Under the pieces are notes generated by a model. It was given only the letters and a program-made list of their open reading frames with translations, ran no database searches and was not told the origin of the DNA. Below are positions 1 through 10,239 of a stretch of 64,000 bases of DNA, in pieces; position 1 is the stretch's first letter; each line of letters starts with the position of its first letter. This DNA comes from Phymorhynchus buccinoides (Eukaryota > Mollusca > Gastropoda > Neogastropoda > Raphitomidae): NCBI GenBank assembly GCA_017654935.2, contig CM065694.1, positions 8,886,719 to 8,950,718 of the forward strand, given 5' to 3'. The position numbers were made by a program, and so were the translations under genes.

Positions 1-55
1 GGGTAAATTTAATGGAAATATTTGGCTGAAATATGGCTGGCGGTGAAAGGGTTAA
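1..55. mobile_element. piggyBac-type MITE, right end only
   Basis: The window opens inside the right end of a MITE. The terminal motif TGGCGGTGAAAGGG is followed by TTAA at 52-55. The same end is seen in complete copies at 20022-20274 and 59302-59541. The left part lies outside the window. Confidence 0.7.
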
Positions 56-291
56 CCTGTAGCATGATTTTCCCTTACCATAGAAAGTCGTTTATTATAA
101 TAGATATCTCTCACTGTGTTACTGGCCCAAGCTATCACAGGGTCATAGGCCTCTCAACCGGCAATAAAAGATATTGGAGGAATACAGGGAAGGGAGAAAA
201 AAAAAGAGACGTTATTTTCGAGAGTAACATGGCAAAGACGGTATTATCATTCTTCTTGAGTAACACCCCTACACCCTCCTCCCCTCCCCCA

Positions 292-294
292 AAT

Positions 295-376
<82 letters not shown>

Positions 377-560
377 ACACACACACACACACACATACGT
401 GCGCACATGCGCGCGCACGCACACGCATACACACACAAATAATCACGCACGAATTATTTTGTGTGTGTGTGTGTGTGTGCGTGTGCGTGTGCGTGTTTGT
501 CTGTGTGTGTGTGTGTGTGCGTGTGCGTGTGTGCGCGCGCGCGCGCGCGTGTGTGTATCA
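292..560. repeat. (CA)n followed by (TG)n microsatellites
   Basis: A (CA)n tract of about 100 bp (292-397) is followed by GC-containing CA-rich sequence and then a (TG)n-rich tract (462-560). The two tracts are complementary and could fold back on each other. Open frames here (poly-HT or poly-CV) are artefacts of the dinucleotide repeat. Confidence 0.9.
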
Positions 561-767
561 GCACTTGCGTGCATTTGTGTGTTGGGGAGCGAGTGGAAAA
601 GTAGACCTATTTATTCGTTCGTTTATTTGTTTGCGTTCATTTGACTATAAGTCTATTAATTTTTTTACTTACTCATTTTTTTAAATTTTGTTCATTTTTT
701 TTTAGATCTGCAAATCTTCTATTGTAGAATACAATGCAGCGTTACTTGTGTTTTCAGTCTCTCTCCC

Positions 768-788
768 TCCCCCTCCCACCCACCCCCC

Positions 789-838
<50 letters not shown>
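768..838. repeat. (CT)n microsatellite
   Basis: This pyrimidine tract lies just downstream, in the minus-strand sense, of the esterase exon that ends at 858. Confidence 0.9.
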
Positions 839-857
839 AAAATGGCTTCGGTCAGAC

Positions 858-1035
858 CTGGAAGGACACACTCTTGCCGCCAGCGGATTCCCCGAAGATG
901 GTAATAGAATCGGGATTCCCCCCAAATGCCGCGATATTATTTTTAACCCACTGCAGCGCTGTGTGTTGGTCCCAAAGACCGTAGTTTCCTCGACTGTCAT
1001 CGCTTTCAGTGCTGAGAAATCCGAAGGCACCGAGC
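858..1035 (-). CDS. Type-B carboxylesterase/cholinesterase-like exon with the catalytic serine
   Basis: Read on the minus strand, this exon encodes 59 full codons of an alpha/beta-hydrolase of the carboxylesterase type-B family. The conserved stretch LGAFGFLST is followed by [24 protein letters not shown], and the nucleophile elbow GESAGG, so the catalytic serine is present. The acceptor (TTCCAG, AG at 1037-1036) is good. The first base completes an Arg codon begun in the exon ending at 2085. The donor at 857-856 is GTCTGA, which is weak; reading through it gives V then a stop. Enzymes of this family hydrolyse carboxylic esters, while some members, such as neuroligins, are non-catalytic adhesion proteins. 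Later exons would lie left of the window. The exon alone looks functional, but the upstream exon has frameshifts, so the gene may be dead. Confidence 0.75.
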
Positions 1036-1039
1036 CTGG

Positions 1040-1216
1040 AAATACATACCCACACACGCACACACAAGCACGCACGCACGTACAAACACACACGGGCATA
1101 CGTCCACACACACACAGACAGACAGACACAGAGACACACGCACTGTCACGGTGACACACACACTGTGACACACACACACTGTGACACACACACACACACA
1201 CATGCACACGCACGCG

Positions 1217-1268
<52 letters not shown>

Positions 1269-1312
1269 CGCGCCCGCGCGCGCACGTACACAGAGACAGA
1301 CAGATAGACAGA
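1040..1312. repeat. CA-rich microsatellite cluster in the esterase intron
   Basis: Interrupted (CA)n, (CAGA)n and CACTGTGA blocks occupy the intron next to the 1035 acceptor. Confidence 0.85.
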
Positions 1313-1319
1313 CAGACTG

Positions 1320-1610
1320 TATTCTGTTTTCATTTTTCACTGGTCTCCCTGCTGCGAACAGTCAACAAATTCCAATTTTGGGGGAGCAGAAAGGAGAAAA
1401 ATTATTACAGATCTTTTATTAAAAACAAGGCAGGAGAATGGGCCAACAAAAAGTCAGAAAGATAGTAGATGACAGTAAGCAAAGGGAAAAGGCAGAGTCA
1501 AAGAGAGCGTCAGATTAGAGGAAGTTACAAGCACAGAACTTCCAGAAGGTAGGGGAACTAGTTTTTACAAAAGACCCACTCTGTATCCCCACGGGAAAAA
1601 AAATAATAAC
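1320..1610 (-). repeat. Interspersed repeat R1, copy 1 (reverse orientation)
   Basis: This segment shares the core AGATAGTAGATGACAGTAAG, then AAAGG, GCAGAGTCAAAG and CAGAACTTCCAGAAG, with 9780-9945. It is the reverse complement of 18300-18750, 23155-23400 and 49690-50056. The best copy (49690-50056) ends in a (GAA)n tail, which suggests a short retroelement. No coding capacity is seen. Confidence 0.7.
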
Positions 1611-1860
1611 AGCAACGTGTGTATTATTGTGGCCATTGTTGATGTTGTTGTTGATGTTGATGTTGTTGTTGTTGTCATACCCTGGCTTAGAAATAAAAAA
1701 CCTCCAGGGATCATCCCAACAGCCGATGCACTTGAACACTATGGTACAAAATGCAACAGCTAAGGATGAGAACATTACGTGCGTGTGATCGTTTTTTATT
1801 ACCCCGCCACGCGAGCTAGCCACACTCCGACTTCGGAGGAGGCCATTCTGCGGGAGACAG

Positions 1861-2080
1861 ACTATGCGACTGCCTCATATGACTCGATCAGGTCGTGACG
1901 TTGACCAAATTTTGTTTCCGGCACAGAAGAGGTCACAAGCCATCTGATTCGATCAGTGAAATTTAGAACCCGCCCTATTCGGCCCTGTCACCTGACTGAG
2001 TCAGACTGATCGTGTAGGATGGTATGCAAATGAGGTGAAACGTCACGAGCTGATCGAGTCACATGAGGCAGTCACATAGT
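1861..2080. mobile_element. 220-bp MITE with 41-bp terminal inverted repeats
   Basis: The left end starts ACTATGCGACTGCCTCATAT. The right end, reverse-complemented, starts ACTATGTGACTGCCTCATGT. The arms match over about 41 bp with three mismatches. It lies in the esterase intron and ends only 4 bp from the splice donor at 2084-2083. The transposon superfamily is not assigned. Confidence 0.8.
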
Positions 2081-2084
2081 TTAC

Positions 2085-2440
2085 CGATAACTGATGGACA
2101 CGACGATTACTCCGTGCTCAGCGGCCAACACTGTGCCTTCGTGACGAGAGGAGGACCCGGTGATGAACCCCCGCCATGTATCCACACCATGACAGACCAG
2201 GGTGTGGTAGTAGAAGTAGTAGTAGCAGTAGTAGTAGACGCAGTAGAAGTAGCAGCAGTAGAAGCAGTATTGGCAGTAGAAGTAGCGGTAGAAGCAGTAT
2301 AGGTGGGAGGCTGCGCCGTCGGTACCCATACGTTCAATTTACAGGCAGTCTTCCTTCTGGTAAGAGTCGGGGTAGGTGGAAAAGCATTCCGGTGGAATGG
2401 ACGTGGCGTGGATCAGAGGTGGGAGGGTCTTTAAAGGCCC
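2085..2440 (-). pseudogene. Carboxylesterase-like exon with two frameshifts and a Thr-rich repeat
   Basis: On the minus strand the family landmarks appear in order but in shifting frames. PPECF and then QKEDCL are in one frame. LNVWVP is in the next, after one extra base in an A run near 2338-2344. PWSVMVWIHGGG follows in that same frame. The last part, beginning ITGSSSRHEG and ending GVIVVSISY, needs one more base in the C run at 2168-2172. Between LNVWVP and PWSVMVW lies a Thr/Ser/Ala-rich stretch of about 35 residues, encoded by a TAC/TGC-type trinucleotide repeat; this spacer is normally about 10 residues. The donor (CG|GTAAAC at 2084) is good and joins in phase to 1035. Both shifts could be homopolymer sequencing errors, but they may be real. 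The upstream boundary is uncertain. Confidence 0.65.
2200..2305. repeat. Trinucleotide (AGT/AGC)n repeat inside the esterase exon
   Basis: An imperfect GTA/GCA repeat on the plus strand. On the minus strand it encodes the Thr/Ser/Ala-rich insert of the esterase-like exon. Confidence 0.85.
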
Positions 2441-2652
2441 ATAGACATCGGCATAGGCATCTCCGTGGGATCTATGAGCATCTCGTAAACCACGGGCAGA
2501 AAGATGCAAAATCGAATTGGATTTTAAACTCTGACATAATTCAAAGTCACAAACATTCATGAAACAGAACACAATCATATCGTTATATCTCAAATTTAGC
2601 AACATGCGCTGAGCTATTTTTTTCCCCTGTCGTCTGCTCCAAGTGAATCTCG

Positions 2653-2788
2653 TTTGTGCGGAGTTAGCTAAAATGACGTAATTCCGGGAAGGAGGGGGAG
2701 TGATGCGTTCTTGTAACGTGGCAACAGTCAGACGATCACCTGCAAAAACGAAAGGCTCTGTCCGTAGGACCTGTGTATTGTGTAAACA
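2653..2788 (+). promoter_or_regulatory. Putative proximal promoter and 5' UTR of the THAP gene
   Basis: About 100 bp before the ATG is a CRE-like TGACGTAA (2674-2681), directly followed by the palindromic, STAT-like TTCCGGGAA (2682-2690). No TATA box is evident. The assignment rests on position only; the transcription start is unknown. Confidence 0.3.
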
Positions 2789-3178
2789 ATGCCTAAACAG
2801 TGTGCTGCACCAGGCTGCAACATAACATCTGTTAGGCCTAAATCAGCTAACTTTTCTTTTCACAATTTCCCTACGGACCCGGAACGCAGGAGAGAATGGG
2901 CTGCAAGAGTGAACAGAATGGATCCAGTGTCAGTGACAAGGGGTTTATGGATGCCCGGAAAGTACGATGTACTGTGTTCCGAGCATTTTGTTGCTTCAGA
3001 CTTTCGCTTTCGAGCACAGATGAGTGGAAAGGACGGGTTTCCAGTGTATAGATGTGAACTGGTGGACACTGCTGTTCCCTCTATATTTCCCCACATCGAG
3101 TGTGCTAGAAAGAGGCAGCAGACAGCAGATGGCGATGCCAGACTACCACTAGGCCTAGTCAACAAAAAGAGAAGACAG
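2789..3178 (+). CDS. THAP gene exon 1 (THAP zinc finger)
   Basis: It encodes residues 1-130. The ATG is at the exact start of the THAP fold (MPKQCAAPGC). The finger ligands are C5, C10, C63 and H66 (LCSEHF), with W37 and P28 conserved and AVPSIF closing the domain. A basic tail (KKRR near 126-129) could be a nuclear signal. The donor CAG|GTAAGT is strong. The exon ends in phase 0. Confidence 0.9.
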
Positions 3179-3437
3179 GTAAGTGTACATACATGTATAC
3201 AAGTGTATGCACACCAAACTTTGTCAGCATAATGTCGTTGTAAAACTTTGAAAAGTAACATTAATGTCATTGTTGGGTATTAGTTGAAGCTCTGTCATCG
3301 ATCTATTTCCTCAGTTCTCATTGTTTATGCCAATAAAAAATAAGCTGTGCCTGTCCCCATTGCTTATTTATATCCTTTCTATTTTCGCACACACACACAC
3401 ACACACACACACTCACTCTCTCTCTTTCTCATACAGA

Positions 3438-3498
<61 letters not shown>

Positions 3499-4863
3499 TA
3501 TAATATGCATACACACATATACTCATATAGGCATACATATCCTTGACTTACACAGCTGAGCACTGGCAGACAACCATAGCTCTCAGTCTGTGTGTGTGTG
3601 TGTTAGTGTTAAAAGTCAGATGGAACATTGAATAAGCAATAATGGTTTGCTTTTTTACATCAAGCCATCTATGACACAACAATTATAGAAGGAAATAAAC
3701 ATTAAAACACACACCAAAAAACAACCCAAATAAAACAAACCCAAAAAGCTTTAATTGTGTGTGTGTGTGTGTGTTTGCCCGTGCGCATGCATATATGCAT
3801 GCAGTTAATATATGTGTGTGTGTGTGTGTTTTAAGTAGATTTGTATTTATGTGTGACTGGATCTTAGTCATTAATCACAGAACATTACTATCACTACTCA
3901 AATTTACTTGCTTTAATGTATTAAATTTTAATTATGACATGCTATCAGAATGACACTTTGGTGTAAAGTAAAGCTTGAATTAACAATTTCTCCAGTTGAT
4001 GCTTCATGACCCCGGTCATACTTAGAACATAGTGATAGTTTTATTAAAAATGAAAATATCATATTGTGTTATTCACTGTAGTAATAACAAATATATCCTA
4101 TTACAAATGAAAACTGGTTGGATTTGCTAGTGATGTGCAAGAGCCAACAGTTTTCCTATCACTTTTCCATCCTTTGTGCTTTATTTCATAAGTAATATTT
4201 TTTATACAAGAGAAGAAGGCAAACATGTCACTACAATGTTGTATATGAAATAAAAAATAAATTAGACTTAGTACAATTGAATGAAAACAGTTGTAATTGT
4301 AACATTTATATTCTCATCATTGTTAATTCCACTCATCCATAGATGTCTTTCTTTTTCAATAGGTGTCTTTTAAGTGAGTGATATTATCTGAGCTTTTTCA
4401 AGCACAACATATATATTGCTGAGAAAGAAGTGTGCATCCTCCAGTAATTATTTTTTTACAAAGTATCTTATTAATTACTAAATTATTTATTTTCCTTACA
4501 TTATTTTTTCTAGGTTGTTGATGATGCACTGGCTGAGAGTGTGGCAGCTGCTATACCCCAACAAGAGGCAGCTGACTCTGACCCTGAGTGTGCTGACTTG
4601 CCTCCAGTGCCTCAAGCAGTAGTTGTGTGTACAGTTGATGAAAAAGAAAACATCTGTGTACAAGCTGATGTGCACCATGTGAGTAATTTAGTAACCTTCC
4701 CACTGTTGTTATTGGAAATTACAATGTGCATGCAGACTGACAAGTTTAGGTTCGGGGAGGGGGGGGGGGGGGTAGTTGAAAATGAAAATTTATATACAGC
4801 AGGATGAACTGATAAGAAAAACAAAATTAGTGGTGGTTACAGTATTCCGACGGACAATATTTT

Positions 4864-4947
<84 letters not shown>

Positions 4948-6133
4948 AAACACACACACACACGCAAGTTCAATCGGGGAATGCCCATCAGGGGACATAA
5001 CTGTAATGCGCTGAACGTCCACATGTTGCAAAATGGCGTCTTAAATGGAGCCATGCGCTCATTTTTCGGAAAATATGAGTGTGATTAGCACTTTCAAATC
5101 ATCTTACACGCTCATGTAAAAAAAAAATTAAGAAAAAAGTTAAGGCCTACCTACCTACCTACCATAATTTTGGGGCCCTGTTACCTTAACTACAACTTTT
5201 TTGTTTGGGCCTAACTAAAAAATGGATAACTCAAAAACACTGGATAACTCACAATAATTGGCGTGTCCAAATAATCTCTATACATTTTGAAATGTCTTTT
5301 TATCTCATAATATTGGCTATCTCGAAATAATATTTCAGTCACTTACATTTTTATTTCAACGATTTTGACTGTATGCGTAGTTGTTCTTTTTTCTTCTACA
5401 TTTCAATCTGGATCATGCTATTTTCTTAGCAATTTTTGGTACATTTTCTTTTGAAAGAAAATATGTATAATGTACATGCATATGTTTGTATGCAATTATA
5501 CACTTTTATCAATTTAATTTTAAGAATGCCAAGAAATGTTTAACATATCCTATTGTTGGATTCTTGCTGTAGTTTAACAAATTGAAAACAAAGATATGAA
5601 CAGCAGTTAGGATAATGATGTTTGTATGTGCAGAAAGCTACACCCAAAGTGACATCCAGAAAGATGCAGACAAAACCAGTCAAGCACTGCTTTGCTCAGA
5701 CCCAAACTTCCCCCATTGAGCTTAGGTCCACTCGTATTGTCTGCCGATCCACCCAAACAGATGCAGAGATCAAGGCTCAGGACTGCCAGCACACTTCAAA
5801 AGAGTGCCAGACTGATCCAATTGGGTGAGTTATTGTTATTCAGCTTAGTCATTAACAGTGCAAACCAGCATATAAATTGTGCTGTTCTTCATTTTATAAG
5901 CATAGGAAATGTATAATAATTAATAGAATGATTTACCTCCTCCCATTTTCAAACTGTCTTAAAACATAACAAAAAATAAAGGTCCTTGTATATTAAAATA
6001 AAGATTTTTGTGTGTCATTCTTAGTTTCATTTGTTCTTAAATTATGCATTCCTTTGTATATATGGTGTGTGTCAAGTAAAGTCAAATCAAAATTTTATTT
6101 CCAGATGGGAACATTGTATAAGCAAAAACATGC

Positions 6134-6210
<77 letters not shown>

Positions 6211-9200
6211 TGCAGGCCTGTGGCAGATGAGCCACACACTGAAGATGAAGAGGTAACTCAGGAAGAAGAAGGTCCTGACTGTTACAACAACTGCAGGCAG
6301 CCGAGGTAACACTAACAGTAGTGTGTCATACGCATATATATTTATTAGTTTTTGTGAACACCTTAATTCAGGGTTACAGTTAGCAATTTCAAATTAAATT
6401 GATTTTGTGCTTATATCCAATGATGAATTGGAATTATGTTTGTTTGTTTTGCTTTACTGGAGTATTATTCAATAAATTGTTAAATTGTTTATTCATTCAC
6501 TCAAGTCTTTATTCCAATTATGAAATTGTTTTTATTAAAAAAAAGTATTATCTCTGGGGGGTTTAAGCACAGTAACAGAATGCCTAGTTATGAGCAGTAG
6601 ATTTTGTTGACTGGTTCATGAGATGCAGCTCTGACATGAAATATATAGCCCAATGAAGGAAATTTCAGTTTTTAAATTCAAACTTCAAGGTGAAAATCAG
6701 CACATCAATAATGTATGCTTGGGTGTGTTTTAATTTCAGTTTTTGCACCACCACAAAGTATTTGAAGTGATTCTGTTTGCAAAATATCCTTGAAATGGAA
6801 TGAATAAATTAAAAAAGCCACAAACTGGGACAAACTTACTTCTTTCCAATGATAGATAGTGCAAAGGAAAATAGCAAAAGTGCACCACACAATGCAATAA
6901 TGGACCATATTGTATACTACAGTGGAACCTTTTGTATAAGACCTGAAAACATCATCCCAAATGAGGTCTTTTAATTAATTGGGAGGGAGTTGTTTAATGG
7001 AGATAATTTTAATACTTACAAAGAAGGGCAAATGTGCATGGAACACTCAATATTGTTATAATGTGTTGTGTACTTGTGGTATGCTCATCGCAGTGCATAA
7101 TCTGTGATATAATGTCCTATTTTAATTCAAATTCATAGAAAAAAAATCTGTTGATGTTATCAACATTCAAAATGACAGTCAAATATTTTGCAGTCCTTTC
7201 ATCATTAATATTGCTGGTATTATTGTTAAATCTGAAGTTATGAACTTGTTATATGTCTTTCGTTGATACAATTATTTAATTTTGTTATTTCATCTATTAC
7301 CTACATTTTTAGTTATTACTTAGAATTTAACTTCATTTATATTGTTTTCTTTTATGGCATCCCCCATGGCTCTGTCCTAGGACCTGTGTATTTTGTATTG
7401 TATAATTATGTAACCCCTTTTTCAATATTTTTAAGAATCAGTCTGTAAATCATTATACTTTCGCTGATGATAATCAGCTATACATGGATACAACTCTTTC
7501 TGATTTTGAACCCACTGTTCAAGGTCTTCAAGGGTATGTCAGTAATGTCAAAACATGTAATTGATGAATGAAGACAAACTCCAGTTAAATGACAGAAAAT
7601 CAAGCATCATAATGACTTGTAATAGACTCTCTGTTGACAGGTCCCTATCATCTTTGATAAGGATAGGTGACTCAGATATTGATTTTGTTCCTTCTGTCAA
7701 AAACCTGGGCGTCACTATCGATTCCAACCTTACAATGAAAACACATGTGAACAATGTCTGCAAAATAGCCTATCTTCAGACTCGTAAGATAAGTTCAAAT
7801 CACAACCTCCTTACCACTCAGCAACACAAACTCTGATCTGTTCTGTCTAGGCTAGACTATTGTATCCTTCTGTTATTGGTTTGCCCGCAGTACTCAATCC
7901 ATAAAGTTAAGAAAGAATGCAGCTGCAAGATTGATTTTCAAAGCAAAAAAGACATGGCATATCACCCCGCTACTTCACTGGCTTCCAAGTTCCGCTCAAA
8001 TTCAGTAAAAAGTGGCATGCCTCACTTTCAACTGTATTAAAGGAACTGCCCCTCAGTATCTCACTGACATTGTACAAATCTATACTGCAATCCGTCAACT
8101 CAGATCTTCCTCCGACTCATGCCTGCTCTCCACTCCTCGTATTAAAACTAAATCTTTCATTGAATCTTCTTTTTCTCTCATACTCTACTGCCCCAGTCTG
8201 GAATAGTTTGCTGCCATATAGTGTTCGACACTCTTCCTCTGTCCAGTCTTTTCAACACTTTTCTGAAACTACTCTGAAGAGAGATTAATGCATTTATTTC
8301 ATATCGAGAGAATGAATGAAAAATGGTGTTTTACGTCCTCTCGGTCATAGACACATATGGGACATTTGTAGATACAAAGATGGTGGGAACAATACTGGAG
8401 GCAATGCCCAGAGGCAATGCAACACCAGTAAAGTCCAAAAATGTTGTAACAATACAGATATGTGTAGCAGTAACCATGCCTCGGCTAAACCTCATCGGCT
8501 ATGGTATCGCCACAAAATATTTATTTCATATCGACGACGAAAATGGAGTTTTACGTCCTATTGGTCTGAATCAGACACATATGGGACATTTGTAAATACA
8601 AATATGGTGGGAACAATACTGGAGGCAATGCCCGGAGGCAGTACGAAACCAGTAAAGTCCCGATTTTTTATTAATACAGATAGCTGTAGCGGTGACCACG
8701 CCTCTGTTAAACCTCATCGGCTATGGCACCGCCACAAGTTAGTATAATGATTTATTTCATATCAACAGTCGCAATCATTTGTCTTAATTGAGACTTAATT
8801 ATTAAAATGATTATTTTTAATGTTTATATTGATTAATACTTGTCTTCATGTTGATTATTTTTTTCCTCTCTGTAATGTGTATGTTTATCTGTATGTTAGT
8901 GTTTAGGCCTTTGTTCAGCACTTAGAGCACCCTGCAAAGTGAGTTAAGCGCTCTATAAAGAACCAGTTCATGTATTATTATTATTATGTGGAAGGGAGTT
9001 TATAATGGGGGAGGGGTTCTTGTAAGGGAGGTCCCACTGTATATGTAATGAGAGTGTGTGTATGTGTGTGTGTGTGCGTGTGTTGCAGGCAACACACAGA
9101 TAATCTTGAGGAGTTTGAAGAACGGAAGTACATTGTCTGTGAAAGTCAGCTGGAGACACTCCTCAGCGTGTGCAGGAAGTGTGCAGAGCCATGCCAAGTG

Positions 9201-10201
9201 CTGAAGAAGGGAGAGTGTGGCACAAGTGTTGAGTACAACAGCCATTGCCAGTGCGGGTTTATCTTCTCCTGGGCTTCTCAGCCCTACTCCCAGCAGCTAC
9301 CCCTGGTAAACCTTGTGCTGGCAGCAGCTTCCTTCTTCGCTGCCTGTTCACCCACACGCCTGCTGGACGTCTTCAAATTTGCCAACATTGCCTGTTTCGG
9401 CAGGCAAACTTACGACCGAATTCAGGGGGCTTACCTGGTGCCTGCAGTACGCTATCTGTGGCGCCAGTGCCAGGATAAGCTCTTTGTGGCAAGACAAGGC
9501 AGGCGTGTGAAGCTGGCTGGAGACGGGCGCTGCGACTCTCCTGGGCATTGCGCAAAGTATTGCAGCTACACGCTGATGGATGCGGAGACATCTGAAATTC
9601 TCCACGTACAGCTTGTACAGGTAAATCTTATCTTTCTTTGTTAATTGCTCATGCATCCTCCTTTCGCATCATCTCATATGCATCAAACTGCCAGTATGCA
9701 CCTAATTATATTAGTATAAAGTAGAGAAAAATCATGAAGTAATTATACCCAATGTATCCTTCAGCTAAGGAAAATCTTTCAAAACAATTCTAGAACAAAG
9801 GCAGAAGAATGGACCAGTAAGGCAGAAAGATAGTAGATGACAGTAAGCAAAGGAAAAAAGCAGAGTCAAACACAGAACTTCTGGAAAATGGAGGAGCTAC
9901 CTGGTATTTGTATGAAAGACGCCTGGAATCCCTAAAGGATGGTACAGGTAAGTTTGTTACTATTACTCATATTGTTAGTTCTGCCTTACACACATGACCC
10001 ACTATAGTTTTTCCAAAATGTTATGCTTTATTCCAAATGTCATGGAAACATTGACCAAAAGCATTGACGTTGACTTACAGTTATGCAACACTTCACGTAC
10101 TTTTCCAAGTGAACATTTTGTGAATACATACATTAACAATTAAATAACATAATTAGCTGCACAATAAAAATAAAAATTAAAAAAATATTACTGTAAGTTA
10201 G

Positions 10202-10239
<38 letters not shown>

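Larger units (their letters stand above)
6918..9041. mobile_element. Pogo-like MITE split by a 1.95-kb insertion
   Basis: The left half (6918-7035) starts TACAGTGGAACC and contains GAGGTCTTTTAATT and ACTTACAAAGAAGGGCAA. The right half (8990-9041) ends GGGAGGTCCCACTGTA. Together they match the intact copies at 48758-48922 and 49443-49647. The material between is LINE and SINE-like sequence. TA target duplications and the CAGTGGAACC ends are typical of pogo/Tigger-type elements. Confidence 0.65.
6306..9088 (+). other. THAP gene intron 4, filled by transposon relics
   Basis: The first 600 bp is AT-rich with no feature. From 6918 to 9041 it holds a pogo-like MITE split by a LINE and a tandem SINE-like insertion, each listed separately. 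Confidence 0.75.

Noticed and set aside
135..684. Overlapping open frames of 67-220 codons at the left end
   Set aside because: They are poly-HT and poly-CV translations of CA/TG repeats, with no domain or splice support.
9245..9656. Alternative frames in both directions over THAP exon 5
   Set aside because: They overlap a frame with clear family motifs and phase-matched splice sites, so they are shadows.
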